Origin: CAKSST01 sp045535505
GTDB lineage: Bacteria > Bacillota > Clostridia > Oscillospirales > Acutalibacteraceae
DNA length: 13,390 nt
Assembly: GCA_045535505.1 (NCBI GenBank)
Contig: JAZSLU010000042.1
Span: forward strand, 1 to 13,390
Direction: 5' to 3'
Position numbers and translations under genes: made by a program. The notes under the pieces were generated by a model that did no database searches, was not told the origin of the DNA, and worked only from the letters and a program-made list of their open reading frames with translations. Every line of letters begins with the position of its first letter. Position 1 is the stretch's first letter. Shown here piece by piece: positions 1 to 7,271 of the stretch.

Positions 1-312
1 TGCGCCCTTCATCTTGGAGCCGATACCGGAGACCAGCGTACGGACAACCTTATCCTTGCGCTCCACAACCTTGGCGTGGTCGATGGGGGCACCGGTTACG
101 GTAACGCCGTAGGCGTCGCCGTGGTGTGCGTAGTCGAAAATCTTTGCGGAGTAGAGCAGGGTCTTCGTGGGGATGCAGCCCTCGTTCAGGCAGACACCGC
201 CCAGGGCGCGCTCCTCAAACAGGAGCGTCTTCATGCCGCCGTGTGCGGCACGCTCAGCGGCGTTATAGCCGGCAGGACCGCCACCCAAAACAATAAGATC
301 AAACATTTCCAT
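1..312 (-). CDS. lpdA: Dihydrolipoyl dehydrogenase (E3), N-terminal 104 residues, cut by window edge
   Basis: This is the FAD flavoprotein that reoxidises the dihydrolipoyl arm of 2-oxo-acid or acetoin dehydrogenase complexes and passes electrons to NAD+. The visible part has the FAD dinucleotide fold GGGPAGYNAAERAA (residues 10-23), an acidic FAD-ribose residue at Glu33, and the redox disulfide motif GGVCLNEGCIPTK with Cys41 and Cys46. There is no N-terminal lipoyl domain. I place the start at the ATG at 312 because AAGGAG lies 8 nt upstream. A second in-frame ATG at 306 would be 14 nt from that site. The ribosome binding site overlaps the stop codon of the upstream E2 gene, so the two are probably translated together. 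The fragment is GC-rich with G/C-ending codons, unlike E2 and the rest of the window (75 of the first 120 bases are G or C, against 50 of 120 at 421-540). The gene continues beyond the left edge. Confidence 0.95.
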   Translation of the reverse strand, partial: MEMFDLIVLGGGPAGYNAAERAAHGGMKTLLFEERALGGVCLNEGCIPTKTLLYSAKIFDYAHHGDAYGVTVTGAPIDHAKVVERKDKVVRTLVSGIGSKMKGA

Positions 313-324
313 TACGCTATCTCC

Positions 325-1575
325 TTATTTGCAAAGCAGAACAGAGAAATTCTGCAAACTGTTCTTAAGGTCAACAAGGAAACGTGATGCAGGTGCACCG
401 TCAACTGCTCTGTGGTCGTATGTCAAAGACAAGCCCATTGCAGGATAGGTTGTAAGACCGTTTTCTGTTTCCTTAATACGTTTTTCAATACCGTTAACAC
501 CCAAGATACCGGTCTGGGGAGGATTGATAACAGGAGTAAAGCTTTCGATACCGAAAGAACCCAGGTTAGAAATGGTAAATGTGCCGCCCTTAAGCATATC
601 GGGAGCAATATCACCCTTCTTGCAAGCTGCTGCCAATGCTTTTGCTTCAGCAGAAATCTCATCAAGAGATTTTTTGTCAGCATTGAAAATGGTGGGAACC
701 ATAAGACCGCGGTCTGTATCAATAGCAACACCAAGGTTTACGCTGTGGAAATAACGAATGTTTTCGTCGTCAATCATATTAGCATTAAGTGCTTTGTGCT
801 CGGGTTTTGCAAGAACACGTGAAACGGCATAAAGAATAATGTCGTTAAGTGTAATGTTGCCAAGACCGAGAGTTTCAGCATTAGCCTTAAGCTTTTTACG
901 CAATGCCATAATTTCGGTAGCATCGAAAGTGATGGTATGTGTAAGCTGGGGAATGGTTGAAAGTGATGTCTTCATAGACTTTGAAATTGCACGGCGGATA
1001 CCGCTGAACTTCTCGTCTGTATATTCTGCAGCAGGTGCAGCAGGTGCAGCAGCGGCAGCGGGTGCAACAGCACTAACGCCTTTGTCTGCCAATGCGCGAA
1101 CGTCAGCTTCAACAATTCTGCCTTCAGCACCGGTAGGAGTTGCAAGTGTTGCATCTATGCCGGTTTTTGCAGCCAAAGCACGTGCTCTGGGAGATACCTT
1201 TACAAAGCCGTCATTTGAAACGGGTGCTGCAGCAGGTGCAGCTTCTACAGCGGGAGCAGCTTCTTGGGCAGGAGCAGCCTCGGCAGCGGGGGCCTCTTCG
1301 GCAGCAACTGCGGGAGCAAACTCTGCAAAGCTTTCACCCTCTTCGCCAATAACGCAAACGTTGGTCATAACAGGAACATCATCGCCTTCAGCGAAGAACT
1401 GTTCGAGAATGATGCCGCCAACCTCTGCGGGTTCATCAACAGTTGTTTTGTCGGTTTCATAGGTAAAAAGCACTTCGCCTGCTTCTACCCTTTCACCTTT
1501 CTTCTTGTGCCATTCGGTCAAGATACAACTCTCAACCGAGATACCTACGTTAGGCATCATAATAGGTGTTGCCAT
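325..1575 (-). CDS. Dihydrolipoamide acyltransferase (E2) of a 2-oxo-acid or acetoin dehydrogenase complex
   Basis: This is the core acyltransferase that moves the acyl group from its lipoyl arm to CoA. The 416-residue protein has the classic order. A lipoyl domain occupies residues 1-80, with the lipoylated Lys43 in ETDKTTV. An Ala/Pro/Glu-rich linker follows (about 87-118), then the peripheral-subunit-binding domain (124-163, VSPRARALAAKTGID). A second Ala/Pro linker (166-184) leads to the catalytic domain (185-416). That domain ends with the active-site DHRAVDG motif, with His388 and Asp392. The start ATG at 1575 has AAGGAGGA 8 nt upstream. The gene lies 41 nt behind the DeoR gene and directly precedes lpdA, so the three look cotranscribed. 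No E1 alpha or beta gene is visible, so acetyl, acetoin or branched-chain specificity cannot be decided. acoC is possible but unproven. Confidence 0.95.
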   Translation of the reverse strand: MATPIMMPNVGISVESCILTEWHKKKGERVEAGEVLFTYETDKTTVDEPAEVGGIILEQFFAEGDDVPVMTNVCVIGEEGESFAEFAPAVAAEEAPAAEAAPAQEAAPAVEAAPAAAPVSNDGFVKVSPRARALAAKTGIDATLATPTGAEGRIVEADVRALADKGVSAVAPAAAAAPAAPAAEYTDEKFSGIRRAISKSMKTSLSTIPQLTHTITFDATEIMALRKKLKANAETLGLGNITLNDIILYAVSRVLAKPEHKALNANMIDDENIRYFHSVNLGVAIDTDRGLMVPTIFNADKKSLDEISAEAKALAAACKKGDIAPDMLKGGTFTISNLGSFGIESFTPVINPPQTGILGVNGIEKRIKETENGLTTYPAMGLSLTYDHRAVDGAPASRFLVDLKNSLQNFSVLLCK

Positions 1576-1616
1576 AAATTTTTCCTCCTTAAAAGTTTAC
1601 ACTTATTATTTGTTAT

Positions 1617-2381
1617 TTAATATCTAACCGTCACACCGCACTCCTGTGCTTTTACAAGAATGTGCTCGTCGGGTTTAGTATCCGTGATAAGAATGTCTAT
1701 ATCCTCAAGCCCCGCAAAAGTGAAAGGCATACTATGACCGAACTTGCTCGAGTCAACCATCACGATTGTAAGTTGAGCTTTATCGACAATACGCTTTTTC
1801 AATTCGCACTCGCTGTATGAGCCGCAGGTAAAACCGCCCTCAAGTGAAAAAGCTGATGCAACCATAAAAGCAATATCAAAATTATAGTCCTTAACAAACT
1901 CAAGCGACTGCAAACCCGAAACCGATGCGTTGTTGCGATTAAGCAAACCTCCGATAAGGTTTACGGTTGGTGCAGACTGCTTTGAAATTTCTAAAGCGAC
2001 GTGAGGACTGCTTGTGACAATAAAAAGGTTTGTTCCGGGAAGATTTTTTGCCAAACACAATGCGGTTGTGCCCGAATCGATAAAAATTGAACGGCGTGTT
2101 TCAACATAGTTGACAGCCATTGAAGCAATTTTTTCTTTTTCGGCACTGTTTTGCAAAATACGTTGCGCATAAACAGGCTCTGTGTCACCGCCCGCAAGGC
2201 TTTTTACCGAACGTATGCCACCTTTAATTTTTATAGCCTCACCTGTTGACTCTAAAAATTCAAGGTCTCTGCGCAGGGTCATACTTGAAACGTCAGGAAA
2301 AATCTGCTCAAGTTCTTTAAGCATAACCGTACCGTTTTTTCGCAACAATTCCAATATCTGCTCTCTGCGGTTTGAGCTCAT
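1617..2381 (-). CDS. DeoR-family transcriptional regulator
   Basis: A 254-residue regulator of the sugar-phosphate-responsive DeoR family. The N-terminal winged helix-turn-helix spans about residues 1-57 (RREQILELLRKNG, with recognition helix SMTLRRDLEFLE at 33-44 and the family signature IKGG after it). The C-terminal DeoRC ligand-binding domain contains the expected IDSGTTALCLAKNL, TSSPHVALEI, IGGLLN and DSSKFG segments, so it probably binds a phosphorylated sugar. The start ATG at 2381 has GAGG and AGGGG purine stretches just upstream. The gene is first in its own unit and has a perfect consensus promoter overlapped by an inverted repeat, which suggests autoregulation. Its likely targets are itself with E2/E3, and possibly the aldolase-PHP-dehydrogenase operon behind it. 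The effector is unknown; a ketose or polyol phosphate would fit the neighbouring enzymes. Confidence 0.93.
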   Translation of the reverse strand: MSSNRREQILELLRKNGTVMLKELEQIFPDVSSMTLRRDLEFLESTGEAIKIKGGIRSVKSLAGGDTEPVYAQRILQNSAEKEKIASMAVNYVETRRSIFIDSGTTALCLAKNLPGTNLFIVTSSPHVALEISKQSAPTVNLIGGLLNRNNASVSGLQSLEFVKDYNFDIAFMVASAFSLEGGFTCGSYSECELKKRIVDKAQLTIVMVDSSKFGHSMPFTFAGLEDIDILITDTKPDEHILVKAQECGVTVRY

Positions 2382-2403
2382 TTCCCCTCACCTCTTTCGT
2401 AAA

Positions 2404-2443
2404 ATGTTAATTTTTGTGAAAAAATAACAAATTCATGTTAATT
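2404..2443. repeat. Direct repeat ATGTTAATT in the deoR leader
   Basis: The 9-mer ATGTTAATT occurs at 2404-2412 and again at 2435-2443, 31 bp apart or about three helical turns. The second copy overlaps the -10 box. This could be a second regulator site or chance in AT-rich DNA. Confidence 0.35.
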
Positions 2444-2469
2444 ATACTATTTGACACTCAATATGTCAA
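2441..2469 (-). promoter_or_regulatory. Perfect consensus vegetative promoter for the deoR-E2-E3 unit
   Basis: On the minus strand TTGACA (2464-2469) and TATAAT (2441-2446) are separated by exactly 17 bp. Both hexamers match the housekeeping sigma consensus fully. The deoR start lies about 60 bp downstream. Confidence 0.9.
2451..2469. promoter_or_regulatory. Inverted repeat over the deoR -35 box, candidate operator
   Basis: The two 6-bp arms TTGACA (2451-2456) and TGTCAA (2464-2469) flank a 7-bp centre, and the right arm is the -35 element itself. A repressor bound here would block polymerase, so this is a natural autoregulatory site for the adjacent DeoR protein. The binding is inferred. 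Confidence 0.5.
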
Positions 2470-2494
2470 GTGGTAATTGATGCATTTAAATAGC

Positions 2495-2530
2495 AAAAAA
2501 GCGTTTGCGGCACAATCCGCAAACGCTTTT
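2495..2530 (-). terminator. Rho-independent terminator after the sugar-phosphate operon
   Basis: The arms GCGTTTGCGG (2501-2510) and CCGCAAACGC (2517-2526) pair perfectly around a 6-nt loop, extended by A/T pairs. On the minus strand the hairpin is followed by six T (plus-strand A at 2495-2500). It lies 17-20 bp after the stop of the SorE-like gene and separates that operon from deoR. Confidence 0.9.
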
Positions 2531-2546
2531 AAAAATTAATATTAAA

Positions 2547-3812
2547 TTAGATGCTTTTTGCATTTGCAAGCAGATATTTTTCTGCTTCAACATTCCAAAG
2601 ACCATTGTGTGCTTTAACAATCTTATCAAGTTCTGCAAATAAGGGATCTGTTTTACCTTTTTCCTCAAAATCAGCAATTGCGGTAAGGGGCATTGAAATA
2701 TGTGTGTAAACAAGCTTTTTGCCACCGGGGATTTTGGGGAGGTTAAGTGTAGTTTCAATAACCGAGTCAAGACCGCCAACGTGTGTAATCATAGCAGAGG
2801 GGTTAAGCAAACCTTTTGACATCATATCAATAGACTCGATAAGGTCGTCTGTGTTACCGCCGCTGTTACCTGCAACGTGAGCTGCCATATAGTGAATGTT
2901 GTAGAAGTTAAAGTTTGCTGAGAAGTTGGGGTCAGAAGGACCTGCAAAGAAGTTAAGACAAGCATCATAACCCATAATTTTTACACCCTGCTCAACAACG
3001 GGAGCAACAGGAGCATAAACGTAAACATCGTCATAGCCTGTGCCGCCAGAAATCTCACGCAATTTAGCAACGGGGTCTTCACAGTTTTTGGTGTTAACGT
3101 AGATGAGCTCAACACCGTTTTTCTTTGCTTCTTCAACAGTGTAGATTGAAGCCGCACGCTCAAGACGAGCATCGTCAATATCTGTTACAACAAGCAATGA
3201 AGGTTTGCGGTCACAGTGAAGAGCATAGTCAATAGCACCAAGACCCATAGGACCAACACCTGCTAAAAGTGCCATTTTGCCGCCCTCAACAATGCCCATT
3301 GTATGAACATAGCTACCTGCAGTTGTATGATAGTTAACGTGGAAACCGCCAACAATGCAGCTTACAGGCTCAGCTAATGAACCCATATAGAAAGCTTCGC
3401 CTGTATAGTTGATAAGGCAATCTCTTTCCATAGCAACAGCGGGAATAATAACATAAGTTGCGTCACCGCCAATGTACTCAAACGAGTAACCGGGAGCTGC
3501 ATAGATGTTTTTGGGGTCGTTAAATGCAGGCTGAATAGCAAATTTTTGACCAACTTTGTACTGGTCTTTCCATTTTGCACCAACCTCAACAATCTCGCCG
3601 CAGAACTCGTGGCCTGTGATGATGGGGTTTGTTGCAATGTTCTCGGGAACACGCTTGTGAGCAGAACCCTGAATTGCAGCTTTGTAGGTTGACATGCAAA
3701 GGCTTTCTGAAACTATTTTTGCAAGAATTTCATCATCCTTAATTGCGGGAAGTTCAAACTCTTCGAGACGCATATCATTAACGCCGTAAAGTCTAACTGC
3801 TTTTGTTTTCAT
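2547..3812 (-). CDS. Zinc-dependent alcohol dehydrogenase, L-sorbose-1-phosphate reductase (SorE) type
   Basis: A 421-residue medium-chain dehydrogenase. The GroES-like half carries catalytic zinc ligands: Cys39 (SESLCMS), His68-Glu69 (ITGHEF) and Glu148 (SLAEPVSC). The four-cysteine structural zinc lobe of classic alcohol dehydrogenases is absent. The Rossmann half has the AGVGPMGLG turn (about 183-191) and an acidic Asp210 at the end of strand 2, which favours NAD(H). From memory, the N-terminal stretch (RLYGVND, SLCMSTYKAAIQG, HKRVP, ITGHEFCGEIV) fits the SorE family, which interconverts L-sorbose 1-phosphate and D-glucitol 6-phosphate. The ATG at 3812 lies only 4 nt after the PHP gene stop. 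Its weak ribosome binding site (AAGGA, 11 nt away) is inside that gene, so translational coupling is likely. It is the last gene of the operon. The family call is good; the exact substrate is inferred. Confidence 0.82.
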   Translation of the reverse strand: MKTKAVRLYGVNDMRLEEFELPAIKDDEILAKIVSESLCMSTYKAAIQGSAHKRVPENIATNPIITGHEFCGEIVEVGAKWKDQYKVGQKFAIQPAFNDPKNIYAAPGYSFEYIGGDATYVIIPAVAMERDCLINYTGEAFYMGSLAEPVSCIVGGFHVNYHTTAGSYVHTMGIVEGGKMALLAGVGPMGLGAIDYALHCDRKPSLLVVTDIDDARLERAASIYTVEEAKKNGVELIYVNTKNCEDPVAKLREISGGTGYDDVYVYAPVAPVVEQGVKIMGYDACLNFFAGPSDPNFSANFNFYNIHYMAAHVAGNSGGNTDDLIESIDMMSKGLLNPSAMITHVGGLDSVIETTLNLPKIPGGKKLVYTHISMPLTAIADFEEKGKTDPLFAELDKIVKAHNGLWNVEAEKYLLANAKSI

Positions 3813-3816
3813 AAAA

Positions 3817-5091
3817 TTACAAATCCTTTCCTATTTGAGCATATTTATTTACCCTTTCATTTATATCAGGGTAGTTTTTACAGGTTGTTTTTGAAAACAT
3901 ACCATCCTCAACGTTATTAGTACCGGACATCTCATGGCCGATTAACGCCCAAGTGGCTGTAACCAGATGTTTAAAGGGTTCTGATGTAACCTTGTCGTTC
4001 TTGAACGATTGACGGGGGGAGTTAATGTCCTCGCCGCTAATTTGGAATAAACCATGCTTTTGGCAAAGTTCCATAACGCGTTCAAGCTGAGGTAATGTGT
4101 TGCGGCTGGGCATATATGTGATTGCATTAAAGCCAATTTCTTTAACATAATCAACCAGCTCATCAAGATAATCGTCCTCAAATTTTTGTGTTTTCTTGTC
4201 GCCTGTTACAGAATCGCCCACGTCACCAAGATAAGCATAAGCGGAAATTGCGCCTGCTTTGCGGCAAACCTCAATGTACTCTTCTACATCTGCGCACTCA
4301 TCAGTAGCGGGAATATAAAATTTTTCAACCAAGTCACTTTTAAGAACACCAAGCAAATCGTAATCGTAATAAGGATACTCAGTGTCCTCAAGCATTATGC
4401 GTTGTTTTTGTGAAAGCTTTACGCCAAGGCCGTTTTCAACAAAATCTGCTGTATCCTTGCCTTGCCCAAAACGTTCAACAATTTTTTTAGCAACAGCAAA
4501 AAGCAAGTGCCTTTCGGTAACGCTACCTCCCTCATGATTGCAAGAAAGAGGTAAAACATCCTTATCAAAGTCAATGTAAACATTGCCCTTTGCAAGTAAC
4601 TCGTTAAGATTTTCAACCATCTTGCGATTGCGCAAATTGCGTTTTTCTCTCAATGGGCTTATAAATTCTTCTATAATAGGTAAAGACTGATGAGGGATAC
4701 CATGAATTGCGCAATATGCAACACCGTCTTGATCGGGGTTGTTAAGTCTGCGGTCTGCAAACTTTTTAACACTCACTCTGCACTCCATACCAATTGTTGT
4801 GGCAATACCCAAAATCTCGCCTGCTTTTACAAACTCAAGACAACCCGAAACGCTATCATGGTCCATAATACCTGCTGTGGTAAGACCGTTAAGCCAAGCA
4901 AGGTATGCCGCTTTTGTGGGAGAGTAGGGAGAAAAAGAGTATGTAGTGTGAATGTGGTTATTAACATTGCCACAACACGTGGGCATTTCAAGCTCACCTG
5001 CATCATACATTCCCTTTAATTCCCTCAATGCTTCCAATCGCTCGTCGGCGGTTGCGGCATTAAGTTTTTCAATAAGAATATCTGATTTCAT
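3817..5091 (-). CDS. PHP-domain metal-dependent phosphoesterase-like protein
   Basis: A 424-residue protein with PHP metal motifs: HIH at 46-48 followed by TYSFSPYSP, the second motif MDHD (Asp77, His78, Asp79), Glu103 in GMECRV, and a later His-bearing segment SCNHEGG. The last motif reads GEDIN (Asp355, Asn357), where the usual form is Asp-x-His. PHP proteins hydrolyse phosphoester bonds in nucleotides, sugar phosphates or histidinol phosphate. The substrate here is unknown, but the neighbours suggest a sugar phosphate. At over 400 residues it is longer than simple PHP phosphatases, and the region between the third and fourth motifs holds a large insert of unknown role. The ATG at 5091 lies 9 nt after the aldolase stop, with AGGAG overlapping that stop codon. 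A catabolic or intermediate-clearing phosphatase is the favoured reading. Confidence 0.85.
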   Translation of the reverse strand: MKSDILIEKLNAATADERLEALRELKGMYDAGELEMPTCCGNVNNHIHTTYSFSPYSPTKAAYLAWLNGLTTAGIMDHDSVSGCLEFVKAGEILGIATTIGMECRVSVKKFADRRLNNPDQDGVAYCAIHGIPHQSLPIIEEFISPLREKRNLRNRKMVENLNELLAKGNVYIDFDKDVLPLSCNHEGGSVTERHLLFAVAKKIVERFGQGKDTADFVENGLGVKLSQKQRIMLEDTEYPYYDYDLLGVLKSDLVEKFYIPATDECADVEEYIEVCRKAGAISAYAYLGDVGDSVTGDKKTQKFEDDYLDELVDYVKEIGFNAITYMPSRNTLPQLERVMELCQKHGLFQISGEDINSPRQSFKNDKVTSEPFKHLVTATWALIGHEMSGTNNVEDGMFSKTTCKNYPDINERVNKYAQIGKDL

Positions 5092-5100
5092 TTTTAACTC

Positions 5101-7071
5101 CTACTTAAGCATTTCTTGTCCGCCGGTTACGGGAATAGCCTGGCCGGTTTCATATTCTTGCTCAATAATGTACATTATTGCACGTGCAACGTCAGCCTCA
5201 CGACAGCCGCGGTTCATAGGAACCTTTGACTCGTAGAAGCGGCGCACATCTGCAACTGTTTTAGCACCGGGAACTTTACCTGCATTAAGGTATTGAACAA
5301 ACAAGCCCTTTTCGGGGTCGGACCAAAGCGGTCCGTCAAGCAGATTGCCGGGGCAAACAGCATTAACCTTAATATTATAAGGCACAAGTTCCATAGCAAA
5401 AGACTGTGTAAGACCGATGCCGCCAAACTTACTGCCCGAATATGCAAAGTTTTTGTTTGAACCTGAAAGGCCGGATTTTGAGTTGATGGTGATAATATCT
5501 GTCATATATTCAGGTGCAAAACGGTTTTGTATTTTCATAACGCGAGAAGCGTATTTTGTGCAAAGGAAATAGCCTGTATAGTTAATTGCTGTTACAAGTT
5601 CAAACACAGACTTTGTCATTTCTTCAAGGCTACCTGCTTTTGCAATACCTGCGTTGCTTACAAAAACGTCGCAACCACCGAAGGCAAGAACAGTCTGGCG
5701 CATCATTGCCTCAACAGACTCCTCATCAGAAACGTTAGCCTGTACGGCAATAGCAGTACCTGCACCGTATTTTTCATTAAGCTCTTGGGCGCAAGCTTTA
5801 GCACCGTCAATGTTAAGGTCGGCAATAACAAGGTAAGCGCCCTGCTCTGCCATTGCGGTAGCAATACCTTTACCAAAGCCTTGTGCGCTACCTGTTACAA
5901 CGCAAACCTTGCCCTCAAGACGCTTTGCAGCACCTGCAGCAAGAGAAATTTTGGAACGGTAGCTTTCTGTTTCCCAGTTAACAATAAAGTCAACAAGCTC
6001 ATCTGTCATAGGCAACTCGCCGCCGAAAGACTGTGCCAATACAGCAATCTTAACAGCATCTAAAGCAACGCTCTTAACAATATTTGCCTCTTTAACAGAA
6101 GCACCGCAAACAAAAAGACCTAACTTTTCAACAGCAACAACCTTTGGTTTGTAACCATTGGCAGCAACGAAAGCGTCATATTCTTTTTTAAGCAGATTAT
6201 ACTGCTCTTCAATATCATCACAAGCGGGAACAAACAGCCAATAAGCCTTGCAGTAAACAATATGGTCGGGAGAAAAAGGTTTTGCCAAGGGAGCAAAAGC
6301 CTCTTTACTTGCTACAAACTCGCCAATCTGACGGTTTGTCTCAAACAATACGGTTGTGGGTTTTTTGCCGTCATAAAGCGCACGAACAGCGGGAGCAATA
6401 GCGGCCGCCTTGTTTGCATCAAACTCACAAGCGCTAAAATCATAAGTTTTGGCAACCTTGCTTTCCAAGGCTTTCATAACCTTGTCAGCCATAGCGTCAA
6501 TCTCTTCAGTAGTGTCAGCAGCCATAAAAATGCCGTGGTTTTGCAATATAAGCAAATTTGCACATTTGCCGAATTTTGCTTTATACTCATCCATTGCTTT
6601 TTTGCAAACGCTTGCAAGCACATAACCGGGTTTTGTAATGCCAACCCAAAGTGCCTCGTCGCCAAAAAGCTCATGGCATATAGCCTCGCCGTTCTTACCG
6701 CAAGTAAGACCGTTAACAAGCGCAGGATGAACGTGCAAAACAAATTTATACTCAAACATATTGTGCAAAGGCGTTTCAACGCTGGGGCGTCTTGAAAGCT
6801 GTGAAGGATGACGTGCAGCCATCATATTTTCTAACGCAAGACTCTCACGTTCTTTATCATTTGAAGGATAATCTTTATCCATCATATCGTAAATGCCGGC
6901 GCGCTCCATAACAACAAAATCTTCGGGTTTAATTGTTGCAAGTGCAGTGCCTGAACCTTTTACATAAAGATATGTTTCATCCTTGTAAGATGTGTTGCCG
7001 CCGCCTGCCAAAACAAAATCAGGGTTGCTGCCGTATTTGTTAGACATAGCGGAAAGTTTGTTAAGTCCCAT
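5101..7071 (-). CDS. Bifunctional class II aldolase / short-chain dehydrogenase fusion
   Basis: A 656-residue two-domain cytosolic enzyme. The N-terminal class II aldolase domain has GGGNTS (23-28), Glu99 in RPSVETPLHN, the zinc histidines HVH (113 and 115) and a third at His179 in QNHG. The C-terminal SDR domain begins near residue 389 with TGSAQGFG (393-400), Asp418 for NAD selectivity, NAG (473-475), a catalytic Ser about 531 in INSKSG, and YSGSK (Tyr544, Lys548). The SDR segments INSKSG, KFGG.GLTQS, VPMNRGC and VTGGQ recall sorbitol-6-phosphate dehydrogenase (SrlD/SorD). The overall layout resembles RhaEW/YuxG, which joins rhamnulose-1-phosphate aldolase and lactaldehyde dehydrogenase. 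I chose the ATG at 7071 because TTTGGAGG lies 7 nt upstream; an in-frame ATG at 7092 lies before that site. It is the first gene of the operon. Domain calls are firm; the substrate is not. Confidence 0.9.
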   Translation of the reverse strand: MGLNKLSAMSNKYGSNPDFVLAGGGNTSYKDETYLYVKGSGTALATIKPEDFVVMERAGIYDMMDKDYPSNDKERESLALENMMAARHPSQLSRRPSVETPLHNMFEYKFVLHVHPALVNGLTCGKNGEAICHELFGDEALWVGITKPGYVLASVCKKAMDEYKAKFGKCANLLILQNHGIFMAADTTEEIDAMADKVMKALESKVAKTYDFSACEFDANKAAAIAPAVRALYDGKKPTTVLFETNRQIGEFVASKEAFAPLAKPFSPDHIVYCKAYWLFVPACDDIEEQYNLLKKEYDAFVAANGYKPKVVAVEKLGLFVCGASVKEANIVKSVALDAVKIAVLAQSFGGELPMTDELVDFIVNWETESYRSKISLAAGAAKRLEGKVCVVTGSAQGFGKGIATAMAEQGAYLVIADLNIDGAKACAQELNEKYGAGTAIAVQANVSDEESVEAMMRQTVLAFGGCDVFVSNAGIAKAGSLEEMTKSVFELVTAINYTGYFLCTKYASRVMKIQNRFAPEYMTDIITINSKSGLSGSNKNFAYSGSKFGGIGLTQSFAMELVPYNIKVNAVCPGNLLDGPLWSDPEKGLFVQYLNAGKVPGAKTVADVRRFYESKVPMNRGCREADVARAIMYIIEQEYETGQAIPVTGGQEMLK

Positions 7072-7106
7072 GGTTTTACCTCCAAAAAGCATATTAATAC
7101 TTAAAT

Positions 7107-7135
7107 ATCATACCACACAATTTATAATAAGTAAA
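7107..7135 (-). promoter_or_regulatory. Promoter of the aldolase/SDR-PHP-SorE operon
   Basis: On the minus strand TTTACT (7130-7135) and TATGAT (7107-7112) are 17 bp apart, with 4 of 6 and 5 of 6 consensus matches. Two A-tracts, the repeated CTATTTTTTT on the plus strand at 7146-7155 and 7158-7167, lie just upstream of the -35 box and could act as an UP element. Confidence 0.7.
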
Positions 7136-7184
7136 CCGCAAAATGCTATTTTTTTGCCTATTTTTTTATTTATTAACAAAAAAG

Positions 7185-7214
7185 TCAACAATCTCTTGAC
7201 AAATCTGTTATAAT
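7185..7214 (+). promoter_or_regulatory. Extended -10 promoter of the LTA-synthase-like gene
   Basis: TGTTATAAT at 7206-7214 is a full extended -10 (TG-N-TATAAT). A weaker -35, TCAACA at 7185-7190, sits 18 bp upstream. The perfect TTGACA at 7196-7201 is only 7 bp from the -10 and cannot be its -35. Confidence 0.7.
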
Positions 7215-7271
7215 GTTAGAGCAAAATTAAAATGAGTTACTATGTTTATTTTCAAAACAGGAGTTTTTATT

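Noticed and set aside
839..1462. Plus-strand open frame of 207 codons, Ala/Gly/Ser-rich
   Set aside because: It is antisense to the E2 gene and owes its length to the Ala/Pro linker repeats. It has no family motif and no ribosome binding site in its favour.
5527..6795. Two long plus-strand open frames (178 and 177 codons)
   Set aside because: Both are antisense to the aldolase/SDR gene, whose motifs are complete. Their Cys- and Asn-rich sequences are typical of shadow frames.
5101..7071. Rhamnose assignment (RhaEW, rhamnulose-1-phosphate aldolase/lactaldehyde dehydrogenase)
   Set aside because: The domain layout fits, but the SDR motifs look closer to sorbitol-6-phosphate dehydrogenase and no rhamnose isomerase or kinase is near. 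I keep only the domain-level name.
7196..7201. Perfect TTGACA as a -35 box for the LTA-synthase-like gene
   Set aside because: It is only 7 bp from the TATAAT box, and no acceptable -10 lies 16-18 bp downstream of it.
7242..7271. ATG start for the LTA-synthase-like gene
   Set aside because: No ribosome binding site precedes it, whereas GTG at 7272 has AGGAG at ideal spacing.
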